From Halarchaeum rubridurum (GTDB taxonomy: Archaea; Halobacteriota; Halobacteria; Halobacteriales; Halobacteriaceae), in contig NZ_BMOO01000001.1 of assembly GCF_014647115.1 (NCBI RefSeq), positions 248,001 through 312,000 on the forward strand: a DNA stretch of 64,000 nucleotides. The letters run 5' to 3'. The translations under genes were made by a program, and so were the position numbers. Positions 17,936-26,618 of this stretch are shown here, piece after piece (the first letter of the stretch is position 1; every line of letters starts with the position of its first letter). The notes beneath the pieces are model-generated. The model had not been told where the DNA came from. It searched no databases and saw only the letters and a program-made list of their open reading frames with translations.

Positions 17936-18088
17936 GCCCGGGTGGCTTAGTCTGGTCATAGCGCCGCACTCATAGGGTTCCGAGATTCGGTGCGGCAGCC
18001 ATTCGGTGGCTGTGCGTGTCCCCCGAGGCCCGCCGAGCCTCGAACCTGGGACATGCGGAGGCCGAGGGTTCGAACCCCTCCCCGGGCA
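17936..18088 (+). tRNA. Elongator tRNA-Met (CAT) with a 78-nt intron
   Basis: Exon 1 is 17936-17974 and ends after the anticodon CAT (17971-17973) and A37. Exon 2 is 18053-18088. The joined 75-nt tRNA has acceptor GCCCGGG/CCCGGGC with discriminator A, anticodon stem CCGCA/TGCGG and T arm GAGGG-TTCGAAC-CCCTC. The intron sits at the canonical 37/38 position. Its ends pair (GGTTC near the 5' end with GAACC near the 3' end), as needed for the bulge-helix-bulge motif cut by archaeal splicing endonuclease. Haloarchaeal elongator tRNA-Met is known to carry an intron of about this size. Confidence 0.93.
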
Positions 18089-18191
18089 TTCTACGAGGGA
18101 ACCACAGACCCCCGAGCGTCGGCTCCGTCCGTCGAGCGAGACACCGACTCGGACGGGAACGAGGGTGGTCGTCGTTCGACCTGACCGAGCG

Positions 18192-18617
18192 TCAGGGTAG
18201 GACGGTCTCTCGGACGTCGCCGACGAGCGCGTCGTGCTCGGCCTCCCACGCGTCCGCCTTCGTCCGCGCGATGTCCTCGACGACGCGCCCGACGCGGTCG
18301 CCGCCCGCGCCGAACTCCGTGTAGAGGCGCATGAAGTCCGCGGCGACGCCGTGTGCCTCGGAGAGGGACGGGACGGCGGCGAGCTCGAACGTCTCGATGG
18401 ACGTCTCGACTTTTCCGTACCGAACGTCGACCCGGTAGCCGCGCTCGTCGTCGGCGACGTCGACCGGGACGCGTGAGGGTGAGAGGACGACGCGCATCGG
18501 GTGGTCGAGGTGTTCGTACTCGACGACGGTGCGCGGGTCGTACTTCCGCCCGACGTCCTCCTCCCAGTCGGGGTCGTCGCGCGTCCAGTTCGGCGGGACG
18601 GTCAGACCGTCACTCAT
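18192..18617 (-). CDS. Conserved haloarchaeal protein, function unknown (141 aa)
   Basis: This is a soluble acidic protein with no transmembrane segment or Cys motif. It starts MSDGLTVPPNWTRDDPDWEED. A central beta-rich section (YEHLDHPMRVVLSPSRVPVDV, YRVDVRYGKVETSIETFELA) is followed by an amphipathic helical C-terminus. I recognise no family and infer no function. It stands alone between tRNA-Met and the next gene. Confidence 0.7.
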   Translation of the reverse strand: MSDGLTVPPNWTRDDPDWEEDVGRKYDPRTVVEYEHLDHPMRVVLSPSRVPVDVADDERGYRVDVRYGKVETSIETFELAAVPSLSEAHGVAADFMRLYTEFGAGGDRVGRVVEDIARTKADAWEAEHDALVGDVRETVLP

Positions 18618-18859
18618 GGTCCGTGGTTCTCGCGGCCCCGTGAAACCAGTACCGGCCCCGCCGACGCCGCGGTGACGGACGACATCGTGTCGCCGAGCGT
18701 CGGGCTCAGAGAAGGCGATAAACGGTTTAAGCGCCGCTCGACGGCTCGTGAAACGACTGGGGAGGCGAGTTCACGGCCCGCGGCGGCGTGAAACGAGCGG
18801 AACCATCGCGCCCCTATATGGAGCCGGGGGCCCACACGTCGAGTGAGGTCAGCCCGACC

Positions 18860-19102
18860 ATGTCGAACCAACCATTCCACGACACCCCGCTGCGTCGACT
18901 CGGCGAGCACGCGGAGGGGGTCGCCCTCCTCCGCAGACCGGTCGAGGCGCTCGGTTTCTGGAGCGCCATCGCCCTCCCGTTCCTCTACGTCCCGCTCGTC
19001 GTCAGCGGCCTGCAGACGACCGGAACGCGCTACGCGTTCGCGCTGCTGGTCGCCCTCCACGTCGTCGCGCTCGTCGTCGGCCGCGAGTACCACGCGGAGT
19101 GA
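18860..19102 (+). CDS. Small two-helix membrane protein (80 aa)
   Basis: The N-terminus is soluble (MSNQPFHDTPLRRLGEHAEG). Two hydrophobic helices follow: ALGFWSAIALPFLYVPLVV (about 30-48) and AFALLVALHVVALVVG (about 59-74), ending REYHAE. A TATA-like CTATAT lies at 18814-18819, predicting a short leader of about 18 bases. The function is unknown. Confidence 0.75.
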   Translation: MSNQPFHDTPLRRLGEHAEGVALLRRPVEALGFWSAIALPFLYVPLVVSGLQTTGTRYAFALLVALHVVALVVGREYHAE

Positions 19103-19151
19103 CCGGCCCGCCACGTCGGTCCGTCCAGTTTCGCTCGACGCCGGTCGTCCG

Positions 19152-19196
19152 CTCCGTTCCGTTCCACTCCGTTCCGTTCCACTCCGTTCCGTTCCG
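19152..19196. repeat. Three tandem 15-bp repeats
   Basis: CTCCGTTCCGTTCCA occurs at 19152-19166 and 19167-19181, and once more with a final G at 19182-19196. Each unit is itself built from CCGTT steps. It lies between the stops of a plus-strand and a minus-strand gene, so slippage there would be harmless. Confidence 0.85.
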
Positions 19197-19220
19197 TTCT
19201 CCACGCCGTCAGTCCGCTCG

Positions 19221-20165
19221 TCAGCCGTCGCCGACGCTACCGATGCGCGTGAGTTCCGCGCGTAGCGCGTGGCGCTTCAGGAGGCAGAAGCCCGCGAAGA
19301 CGACGAGGAACCCGAGCGCGGTCGTGACGTCGAGGGCTTCGCCGAGGAGCCACCAGCCGACGAGCGCCGCGGTAATCGGCGCGACGTACGAGACGAGGTT
19401 CACTTCGACGGAGCCGAGGCGCTCGTGGAGGTCGAAGTAGAGGAGGAAGCCGAAAGCGCTCGCCACGACGGAGAGGTAGGCGAGCGAGCCGAGCGCCTCG
19501 GCGGTGAGCGGAATCGTCTGTGGTTCGCCGAGCGCGAGGCTCGCGGCGTTGAGCGAGAGCGCGCCGAGGAGCATCGCCCACGCCTCCATCGTCGCCGGCG
19601 GGAGGCCGGTGTCGAGGCGCTCCGTGAGGACGCTCCCGAGCGCGAACGCCGCGGTCGCACAGAGGACGAGGAGCGTGCCGACGGCGTTCGAGTCGAGGAC
19701 GGCGGAGAGGTCGCCGCCGAGCACGGCCGCCGATGGGACGACGAGTATCGTGACGCCGACGAACCCACAGCAGAGCCCGAGGACGCCGAGCGGCGAGAGG
19801 CGGTCCTCCGTGAGGACGAGGCGGCTGAAGCCGGTCGTGAGGACGGGGCTGAGGCTGACGACGACGGCGGCCGCGGCGGCGGTCACGCCCGGGCGGGCCT
19901 CGCCGACGAAGAGGAACGCGTGGTAGGCGGCGATGAGGAGGACGCCGCCGACGGCGACGGCCAGCCACTCGCGGCGCGTCCGCGGCCGCCACCGGTCGGT
20001 CGTGACGACGGCGTACGCGAACATCAGGACGGCGGCGACGTCGAAGCGGAGCGCCGCGAAGAAGACCGGTGCGACGTGGGCGAGACCAGCCTTGATGGCG
20101 ACGAAGGCCGACCCCCACGCGACGGCGAGGACGCAGAACAGGAGGGCGTCGCGGTATCGGGACAC
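19221..20165 (-). CDS. EamA/DMT-superfamily permease
   Basis: This is a ten-helix inner-membrane transporter of the drug/metabolite superfamily (314 residues), built of two EamA repeats. The first repeat starts LFCVLAVAWGSAFVAIKAGL (about 8-27). The second includes GTLLVLCATAAFALGSVLTE (about 160-180) and ends GFLVVFAGFCLLKR. The SAFVAIKAGL pattern near the first helix is typical. Substrates of such carriers (amino acids, metabolites, toxins) cannot be predicted from sequence. It is a single gene, convergent with the upstream small membrane gene. Confidence 0.9.
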   Translation of the reverse strand: MSRYRDALLFCVLAVAWGSAFVAIKAGLAHVAPVFFAALRFDVAAVLMFAYAVVTTDRWRPRTRREWLAVAVGGVLLIAAYHAFLFVGEARPGVTAAAAAVVVSLSPVLTTGFSRLVLTEDRLSPLGVLGLCCGFVGVTILVVPSAAVLGGDLSAVLDSNAVGTLLVLCATAAFALGSVLTERLDTGLPPATMEAWAMLLGALSLNAASLALGEPQTIPLTAEALGSLAYLSVVASAFGFLLYFDLHERLGSVEVNLVSYVAPITAALVGWWLLGEALDVTTALGFLVVFAGFCLLKRHALRAELTRIGSVGDG

Positions 20166-20282
20166 GGCGACGCGAGACGCCGCGCTCCACTCAACGTTTC
20201 GATGCGAGCCGAGCGGCGCGGGCCGGCGCCGGATACGAGTCGGTGTCCGGCGTCGGGTTTGGGCCCGGATTCGGCGTCGGGT

Positions 20283-20804
20283 TCAGACTTCGGCGTCGGC
20301 GTCGGCCGCACCCGCCGTTCGCTCGCGATAGATGGCCCCGAGGACGTCCTGGCGGGCGATGATGCCGACGAGTGCGCCGTTCTCGACCACGGGGATGCGG
20401 TTCACGTCCTCGTCCTCGTCGACGAGGACGGCGAGGACGTCGTCGAGGGACGCATCCGGGCTCACGGTGCGCACGTCGGTCGACATCACCTCGCGGATCG
20501 GCCGGCCGGCGTTCTTCACGAGGTCGAGTTCGACGTCGAGTTCGTCCCACGAGAGGTCGAGGGCGTACGTCAGGCTCTCCAAAAAGGGCGGGAGGCCGAA
20601 GGGCACGTAGAGGGTGCGCTCGCTCGGCTGGAAGATGTCGACGAGGTCGTGCTCGGTGACGACGCCGACGAGGTCGGTGCCCTCGACCACGGGGAAGCCC
20701 GTGAAGTCGCGCCGTGAGAGCTTCGTCAGTACCTCGCTGATCTCGTCGTCGGGGGCGACGGTCTCGACGTCCGTCGTCATCAGGTCGCGGGCGGTGAGCG
20801 CCAT
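20283..20804 (-). CDS. Two-CBS (Bateman) domain protein
   Basis: This is a 173-residue stand-alone CBS pair. CBS1 spans about residues 5-60 (ARDLMTTDVETVAPDDEISE then GFPVVEGTDLVGVVTEHDL). CBS2 spans about 105-160 (IREVMSTDVRTVSPDASLDD then RIPVVENGALVGIIARQDV). The 45-residue spacer between them is longer than usual. Such proteins bind adenosine ligands and regulate partners. The ATG at 20804 starts directly at the first CBS domain. It is divergent from the RNase H-like gene. Confidence 0.85.
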   Translation of the reverse strand: MALTARDLMTTDVETVAPDDEISEVLTKLSRRDFTGFPVVEGTDLVGVVTEHDLVDIFQPSERTLYVPFGLPPFLESLTYALDLSWDELDVELDLVKNAGRPIREVMSTDVRTVSPDASLDDVLAVLVDEDEDVNRIPVVENGALVGIIARQDVLGAIYRERTAGAADADAEV

Positions 20805-20886
20805 ACGGGACACGTCGGCGGCCAGGGGTGGTAGTAGTTGCGGGGGCGGCGCACCGCTTAAGGCCCCGCGGGAGGTAGCCACCAAT

Positions 20887-21507
20887 ATGGCCACCGTGGG
20901 CCGGCGACGGCTACGTGAGCTGTTCGACGACGCACCGACCCCGCACATCGCTCACCACCCCCGGACGCACCACCGGGAGTATTACGTGGCGACGGACGGG
21001 TCGTTCGCCCCCGACGGCGGGGGTCTCGGCGTCATCATCGAGACGGGGAGCGGGGAGCGCGTCGCGCGCCTCGCCGTCCCCGACCCGGCCCCGGACAACA
21101 ACGTCGCGGAGTACCGCGCGCTCCACCTCGGGCTGGACGTGCTCGCGCACCGCGCGCCCGCGGACGCGAACGTCGGCGTCCTCGTCGACCACAGCGCCCT
21201 CGCGGGCGACGTGAACCTCGCGGTCCTCGCGGGCCGCGGTGCCGACTACCGCCCCGTGCGCGACGCCGCGGTGCCGGCGGGCGCGGCGAACCACTGGCGC
21301 GGCATCCGCGCGCGCGTCGCCGGCTTCGGCGAACTGCGCGCCGCCGACCTGCGAAGCGGCGAGAACCCCGCGCACGTCCTCGCCAACGCGCCCGAGGAGT
21401 ACGCGCACGTCAACGACGAACCGCCGCGCTGTCTCCTGCCCGGCGTCGGGTCCGAGGAGCCACAGATTCCGCCGCCGAGTCGGGCGAACCGCCACGCGGG
21501 GGATTAG
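20887..21507 (+). CDS. RNase H-like protein
   Basis: The 206-residue protein has an RNase HI-type fold. DGSFAPDGGGLGVII places the first catalytic Asp at about residue 37, NNVAEYRAL the Glu at about 75, and VLVDHSAL an Asp at about 101. This is the arrangement of cellular type 1 RNase H proteins. It could remove RNA from RNA-DNA hybrids. The C-terminus (about 150-206) is a Pro-rich tail without a known domain. The TATA-poor upstream region is shared with the divergent CBS gene. Confidence 0.8.
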   Translation: MATVGRRRLRELFDDAPTPHIAHHPRTHHREYYVATDGSFAPDGGGLGVIIETGSGERVARLAVPDPAPDNNVAEYRALHLGLDVLAHRAPADANVGVLVDHSALAGDVNLAVLAGRGADYRPVRDAAVPAGAANHWRGIRARVAGFGELRAADLRSGENPAHVLANAPEEYAHVNDEPPRCLLPGVGSEEPQIPPPSRANRHAGD

Positions 21508-21587
21508 GCGGCCCCCGAGCGACGCGAGGGGCCGCCGGACACGCGACCGGGGAGCGATAGCGACCCGTAAGCAACACGTTCGAGCGT

Positions 21588-21917
21588 CGCTCGGCGGCAA
21601 ACCCGGTGGGAAAACCGCGACCGCTTACTCGCCCTCCTCCTGCGCGTCCACCACCGCCACGCCCGCGAGGTTGACGATGTCGCACCCACCTTTCCCGCCT
21701 CGCGCCGCTCGGCGGCAAACCTGGTGGGAAAACCGCCCTCGCTTACTCGTCCTCCTCCTGCGCGTCCACCACCGCCACGCCCGCGAGGTTGACGATGTCG
21801 CACCCACCTTTCCCGCCTCGCGCCGCTCGGCGGCAAACCTGGTGGGAAAACCGCCCTCGCTTACTCGTCTTCCTCCTGCGCGTCCACCACCGCCACGCCC
21901 GCGAGGTTGACGATGTC
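21588..21917. repeat. Tandem 118-bp triplication of the malic enzyme 3' end
   Basis: Three copies lie at 21588-21705, 21706-21823 and 21824-21917. Each copy holds about 94 bases: the last 19 codons of the malic enzyme including stop, plus 37 bases beyond. The first two copies are each joined to the next by a 24-base linker (GCACCCACCTTTCCCGCCTC then GCGC). The copy at 21824-21917 is the genuine gene end. The other two encode stop-terminated shadow tails ([18 protein letters not shown] and the same with EEGE). Copies 2 and 3 differ by one base, so the event is recent or maintained. Confidence 0.95.
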
Positions 21918-24122
21918 CTTGACCTCGTCACCGCGCTGGATGACGTGGACGGGTTCGTCCATCCCGGTGAGCATCGGGCCGATGGCGTCGGCGCCACCGA
22001 GGCGCTGGAGGAGCTTGTAGCCGATGTTGCCGGCCTCAAGGTTCGGGAAGACGAGGCAGTTCGCCGGGCCGTCGAGTTCCGCGAAGTCGTAGGTGTCCTC
22101 GAGGATGTCCGCGACGACGGCGGTGTCGGCCTGCATCTCGCCGTCCACCTGGAAGTCCACGCTCGGGTCGTCGCGGAGCGCCGCGGCGGCCTCAGCGACC
22201 TTCTCCGTGCCCGCAGTCTCGACGCTGCCGAAGTCCGAGTAGGAGAGCATCGCCACGCGGGGGTCGACGTTGAAGCGCCGGGCGAGCGCGGCGACGTGCT
22301 CCGCGATTTCCGCGAGGACGTCCGCGTCGGGCGCGGTGTTGACCGTGGTGTCCGCGCAGAAGATGACGCGGTTCTTGAACGTCAGCATGTAGACGCCGGC
22401 GACGTGCTCGGCGTCGGGCGCGGTGCCGATGACCTGGAGTGGGGGACGGAGCGCCGAGGGATAGTGGTGGGTGAGGCCGGTGAGGAGGGCGTCGGCGTCG
22501 CCCTGCTCGACCATCACGCTCCCGAGGTAGTTCGGGTCGCGCTCGACGAGCTCGGTCGCCTCGCTGCGCGTGAGGCCGTCGCGCTTGCGGAGTTCGTGGA
22601 GACGCTCGGCGTACGCCTCGTAATCGGCGGCTTCGGGGTCGACGACCTCGGGGTCGAAGTCGAGACCGAGGTCGGTAATCGTCGCGTCGATGGTGTCGCG
22701 GTCGCCGATGAGGACGGGGTGGGCGACGCCCTCCTCGACCATCTGGGAGGCAGCGCGGATCATCTTCTCGTCGTCGCCCTCGCCGAGGGCGACGCGTTTC
22801 GGGTCGCTCTTTGCCTTGTTGAGGACGACGCGCATCATCTCGCGGCTCTTCCCGAGGCGGGCTTCTAAGCGTTCGCGGTACGCCGCGAGGTCGAGGTCCG
22901 TCCGGGCGACGCCGGACGCCATGGCGGCGTCGGCGACGGCGGGCGCGACCTCGAAGAGCACCCGCGGGTCGACGGGTTTCGGGATGATGTACTCGGGGCC
23001 GAACTGCAGGGGCTGGTCGCCGTAGGCCTTCACCACCTGGTCGGGCACGTCCTCGCGGGCGAGTTCCGCCAGCGCCTCGGCGCAGGCCACCTTCATGTCC
23101 TCGTTGATCTCGGTGGCGCGAACGTCGAGCGCGCCGCGGAAGATGAACGGGAACCCGAGCACGTTGTTCACCTGGTTCGGGTGGTCGGAGCGCCCCGTCC
23201 CCATGATGACGGTGTCGTCGCGGGCGTTCTTCGCGTCCTCGTACTCGATTTCGGGGTCCGGGTTCGCCATCGCGAAGATGACCGGGTTGTCGGCCATCGA
23301 GCGGACCATCTCGGGCGAGACGATGTCGGGGGCGGAGAGGCCGATGAAGACGTCCGCGCCCTCCATCGCGTCCGCGAGGTCGCCGTCGGGGACGTCGCGG
23401 GCGAACTCGGCCTTGTGTTCGTTGACGTCGCCGGCGTCGGCGCGCGACTCGGTGATGATGCCCGTCGAGTCGCACATCGTGATGTTCTCGCGCGTCGCGC
23501 CGAGCGAGACGTAGAACTTCGCGCACGCGATGGCGGAGGCACCCGCCCCCGAAATCGTGATGTCGACGTCGGCGACGTCCTTCTGGACGATGTCGAGGGC
23601 GTTGAGGAGGCCGGCACCGCTGATGATGGCGGTCCCGTGCTGGTCGTCGTGGAAGACCGGAACGTCCATGCGCTCGCGGAGGCGCGTCTCGATCTCGAAG
23701 CACTCGGGGGCCTTGATGTCCTCCAGATTGACGCCGCCGAAGGTCGGCTCCATCGCGGCGACCGACTCGACGAACGCGTCGACGTCGTGCTGGTCGAGCT
23801 CGACGTCGAAGACGTCGATGTCCGCGAAGCGCTTGAAGAGCACGCCCTTCCCCTCCATCACGGGCTTCGAAGCCTGCGCGCCGATGTCGCCGAGGCCCAG
23901 CACCGCCGACCCGTTCGACACCACACCCACCAGGTTCCCCTTCGCCGTGTAGCGGTAGGCGTCGGTCTCGTCGGCGTCTATCTTCCGGCAGGGTGCGGCG
24001 ACCCCCGGCGAGTACGCGAGCGAGAGGTCCCGCTGCGTGTTCGTCGGCTTCGTCGTCGCGATCTCCAGTTTCCCCGGGGGTTCGCGCTCGTGGTACTCCA
24101 GCGCGTCTTCGTCCAGTCCCAT
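21861..24122 (-). CDS. maeB: NADP-type malic enzyme with phosphotransacetylase-like C-terminal domain
   Basis: It decarboxylates malate to pyruvate with reduction of NAD(P). The 753-residue protein is the long MaeB form. Residues 1 to about 420 form the malic enzyme ([51 protein letters not shown], then a Rossmann segment [16 protein letters not shown]). Residues about 425-753 resemble phosphotransacetylase ([40 protein letters not shown]) and are usually regulatory, for example through acetyl-CoA. The ATG at 24122 is supported by a TATA box (TTTATAAT) 27 bases upstream. The 3' end is part of the tandem triplication, so the mRNA carries two extra copies of its own tail. Confidence 0.96.
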   Translation of the reverse strand: MGLDEDALEYHEREPPGKLEIATTKPTNTQRDLSLAYSPGVAAPCRKIDADETDAYRYTAKGNLVGVVSNGSAVLGLGDIGAQASKPVMEGKGVLFKRFADIDVFDVELDQHDVDAFVESVAAMEPTFGGVNLEDIKAPECFEIETRLRERMDVPVFHDDQHGTAIISGAGLLNALDIVQKDVADVDITISGAGASAIACAKFYVSLGATRENITMCDSTGIITESRADAGDVNEHKAEFARDVPDGDLADAMEGADVFIGLSAPDIVSPEMVRSMADNPVIFAMANPDPEIEYEDAKNARDDTVIMGTGRSDHPNQVNNVLGFPFIFRGALDVRATEINEDMKVACAEALAELAREDVPDQVVKAYGDQPLQFGPEYIIPKPVDPRVLFEVAPAVADAAMASGVARTDLDLAAYRERLEARLGKSREMMRVVLNKAKSDPKRVALGEGDDEKMIRAASQMVEEGVAHPVLIGDRDTIDATITDLGLDFDPEVVDPEAADYEAYAERLHELRKRDGLTRSEATELVERDPNYLGSVMVEQGDADALLTGLTHHYPSALRPPLQVIGTAPDAEHVAGVYMLTFKNRVIFCADTTVNTAPDADVLAEIAEHVAALARRFNVDPRVAMLSYSDFGSVETAGTEKVAEAAAALRDDPSVDFQVDGEMQADTAVVADILEDTYDFAELDGPANCLVFPNLEAGNIGYKLLQRLGGADAIGPMLTGMDEPVHVIQRGDEVKDIVNLAGVAVVDAQEEDE

Positions 24123-24145
24123 ACGCCACCCAGTGCTTTCAACGA

Positions 24146-24153
24146 TTATAAAA
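24146..24153 (-). promoter_or_regulatory. TATA box of maeB
   Basis: On the minus strand CTTTTATAATC is centred about 27 bases upstream of the maeB ATG, predicting a leaderless transcript. Confidence 0.75.
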
Positions 24154-24329
24154 GGCCGAGGACGACACACGTCGAAGACCGGGGGCGGGACGGGCCGCGA
24201 CGTCGGGCGGCGAGTGCGGTGTTCGTGTCGCTTGGCCGGCCGTTTCCGACCGATTTGGCGGTGGACCGTGCGGACGGCGTCGGTCCATGGGGAAAGCGTG
24301 TTAACCGCCGCGCCGAAAGTGGGGGTGTC

Positions 24330-25169
24330 ATGGACACCAGCGACCGACGGACGTACCTGAAAGCGACGGGGAGCGCCGCGGCGGCGCTCGCGCTCGCGGG
24401 CTGTACCGGCGGCGGTTCGGGCGACAACGGCGACGGCGACGGCGACTCCGGGAGTGGCGGCGAGTCGGGCGGGGACGTGACGACCATCACGCCCGGGACG
24501 GCGCCCGGCTTCCCGCCGTTCGAGATGAAGGAGAGCGGCGAGCTCGTCGGGTTCGACATCGACCTCCTCGCGGCGGTCGTCGCGGAGGCGGACGGCTACG
24601 AGCTCGGCTCGTGGCAGGAGTACTCCTTCGACTCGCTCATCCCGGCGCTCACCTCGGACAAGATCGACGTCGTCGCCGCGGGGATGTCCATCAACGACGA
24701 CCGCGACGAGACCATCGACTTCACCGACCCCTACTACAACGCCGACCAGGCCATCCTCGTCCGCGAGAGCGGCGACTTCTCGCCCGCGGAGCTCGCCGAC
24801 CTCTCCGGGCACAAGGTCGGGTCGCAGTCCGGGACGACGGGCGAGACGGTCTCGAAGAACCTCGTCGAGGAGGGGACGCTGAAGGAATCGAGCTACAACT
24901 CCTACGACAGCTACGTCTTCGCGGTGCAGGACCTCGAGAACGGCAACATCGACGCGATAATCCTCGACCTCCCGGTCGCCCAGACGTTCGCGGACCAGCG
25001 TCCGGTGTCCATCGCGTTCACCTACGAGACCGGCGAGCGCTACGGCTTCGGCGTCCGCGAGGGCGACGACGACCTCCAGTCGGCGCTGAACGAGGGGCTG
25101 GCCGCCGTGCGGGACTCCGGGCAGTACGAGGAGCTCCGCAACGAGTGGTTCGGCGGCTCGGACGAGTAG
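24330..25169 (+). CDS. Tat-exported lipoprotein, amino-acid ABC transporter binding protein
   Basis: This is a 279-residue solute-binding protein of the polar amino-acid family (SBP family 3). The N-terminus has a twin-arginine motif (SDRRTYLK) and a lipobox (LALAGC) with the lipid-modified Cys near residue 23. A Gly/Asp/Ser-rich linker follows. The mature domain starts FPPFEMKESGELVGFDIDLL, the family signature, and continues with VVAAGMSINDDRDETIDFTDPYY. A TATA-like GTTAACC lies about 28 bases upstream. It heads a four-gene operon with two permeases and an ATPase. The ligand is probably an acidic or polar amino acid, which the sequence cannot decide. Confidence 0.93.
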   Translation: MDTSDRRTYLKATGSAAAALALAGCTGGGSGDNGDGDGDSGSGGESGGDVTTITPGTAPGFPPFEMKESGELVGFDIDLLAAVVAEADGYELGSWQEYSFDSLIPALTSDKIDVVAAGMSINDDRDETIDFTDPYYNADQAILVRESGDFSPAELADLSGHKVGSQSGTTGETVSKNLVEEGTLKESSYNSYDSYVFAVQDLENGNIDAIILDLPVAQTFADQRPVSIAFTYETGERYGFGVREGDDDLQSALNEGLAAVRDSGQYEELRNEWFGGSDE

Positions 25170-25173
25170 ACCG

Positions 25174-25869
25174 ATGGCCGACCCGGTGTTGGCTCTCGGT
25201 GCGCTCTCCGCCGACTGGCGGTACGTCTTCGGGAACGTCGACTACCTCCTCGGCGGGCTGTGGGTGACAGTCGGGCTGACCGTCGCCAGCCTCCTCGTTG
25301 GCTTCGTCGCGGGCCTCCCCGCGGCGGTCGTCGAGGTGTACGGCGGGCGCTACAGCAGCGCGCTCGTGCGGAACGTCGGCGTCGTCCTGCGCGGGACGCC
25401 CATTGTCGTCATCATCATGCTCGCGTACTTCGCGTTCGGCATCTCGCCGGCGTTCCTCGCGGCGACGGCCGCCCTCGGGTTCCGTAGCGGCGCGTACCAG
25501 ACGCAGATATTCCGCGGCGCCATCGAGAGCGTCGACGGCGGGCAGATGGAGGCCGCGCGCGCCGTCGGCCTCTCGAAGACCCAGGCGGTCCGCCACGTCG
25601 TCCTCCCGCAGGCGCTGCGCCGGAGCGTCCCGGGCTTCCAGAACGAAGTGACCATCGTGCTCAAAGACACCTCCATCGCGTTCGCCATCGGTCTCGCCGA
25701 ACTGTTCACGAAGAGCGCCGACCTCTACCAGAGCATCGGGCACACGACGGCCACCTTCGAGCTCATCGTCTTCATCAGCGCGATCTACTTCGCGCTGACG
25801 TTCGTCACGAACCGCTCGCTCGAAGCGCTGAACGACGCCGTCGCCATCCCCGGGGGGAAGGGCCGATGA
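25174..25869 (+). CDS. Amino-acid ABC transporter permease (first)
   Basis: This is a 231-residue inner-membrane permease of the His/Glu/Gln/Arg family with about five helices. The early GGLWVTVGLTVASLLVGFVAG and VLRGTPIVVIIML segments are diagnostic. The EAA coupling loop reads EAARAVGLSKTQAVRHVVLP and contacts the ATPase. It starts 4 bases after the binding-protein stop and overlaps the ATPase gene by 4 bases (ATGA). Confidence 0.95.
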   Translation: MADPVLALGALSADWRYVFGNVDYLLGGLWVTVGLTVASLLVGFVAGLPAAVVEVYGGRYSSALVRNVGVVLRGTPIVVIIMLAYFAFGISPAFLAATAALGFRSGAYQTQIFRGAIESVDGGQMEAARAVGLSKTQAVRHVVLPQALRRSVPGFQNEVTIVLKDTSIAFAIGLAELFTKSADLYQSIGHTTATFELIVFISAIYFALTFVTNRSLEALNDAVAIPGGKGR

Positions 25870-26618
25870 GCGACGACCCGCTCGTCCGCGTCGACGACCT
25901 CCACAAGCGCTACGGCGACGAGGAGGTGCTGAAGGGCATCTCCTTCGAGATGGACCGCCAGGACGTCCAGGTGCTCGTCGGCCCCTCCGGCTCGGGGAAA
26001 TCGACCCTCCTGCGCTGCGTCAATCGGCTCACGGAGTTCCAGGGCGGCGAGATAACCCTCGACGGCACGCCCGTCACCGAGATGGACGTCGACGACCTGC
26101 GCCGGCAGGTCGGGATGGTGTTCCAGGACTTCAACCTCTTCGCGCACCTCACGGCGAAGGAGAACATCATGCTCGGGCCGCGCCGGGTGCTCGGAAAGAC
26201 CGAAGAAGAGGCCGCGGAGCGCGCGCTCGACGAGCTCGACCGGGTCGGACTCGCGGCCCAGGCGGACTCCTACCCGGCGGAGCTCTCCGGCGGGCAGAAA
26301 CAGCGCGTCGGCATCGCTCGCGCGCTGGCGATGGACCCGAAGCTGATGCTGTTCGACGAGCCGACGAGCGCGCTCGACCCCGAGCTCATCGGTGAGGTCG
26401 TGGAGGTGATGGAGGACCTCGCCGAGGGCGGGATGACGATGCTCGTCGTCACCCACGAGATGGGGTTCGCCCGCGCGGCCGCGACCGACATCATGTTCCT
26501 CGACCAGGGGCGGATCGTCGAGCACGGCCCGCCCGAGCGGCTCTTCGAGAACCCCGAACACGAGCGCACCGCACAGTTCCTCGAACGGCTCACGCGCCTC
26601 CACGGGGAGACGCGATGA
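25866..26618 (+). CDS. Amino-acid ABC transporter ATP-binding protein
   Basis: The 250-residue nucleotide-binding subunit drives import. Walker A is GPSGSGKST (about 40-48), Q-loop VFQDFNLF, signature LSGGQKQR (about 140), Walker B LMLFDEPTSALDP, and switch His VTHEMGFAR. It belongs to the GlnQ/HisP type. It sits between the two permease genes with 4-base overlaps on both sides, which implies tight coupling. Confidence 0.96.
   Translation: MSDDPLVRVDDLHKRYGDEEVLKGISFEMDRQDVQVLVGPSGSGKSTLLRCVNRLTEFQGGEITLDGTPVTEMDVDDLRRQVGMVFQDFNLFAHLTAKENIMLGPRRVLGKTEEEAAERALDELDRVGLAAQADSYPAELSGGQKQRVGIARALAMDPKLMLFDEPTSALDPELIGEVVEVMEDLAEGGMTMLVVTHEMGFARAAATDIMFLDQGRIVEHGPPERLFENPEHERTAQFLERLTRLHGETR

Noticed and set aside
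19152-19196. CRISPR or regulatory array in 15-bp repeats
   Set aside because: Direct, spacerless simple repeats between two gene ends; best seen as slippage.
21588-21917. CRISPR array
   Set aside because: The repeats are 118-bp tandem units containing coding sequence, without regular short repeat/unique spacer alternation or cas genes.
24123-24812. Upstream extension of maeB to 24812
   Set aside because: It would run through the promoter and the binding-protein gene; the TATA box 27 bases before 24122 and the family N-terminus fix the start.
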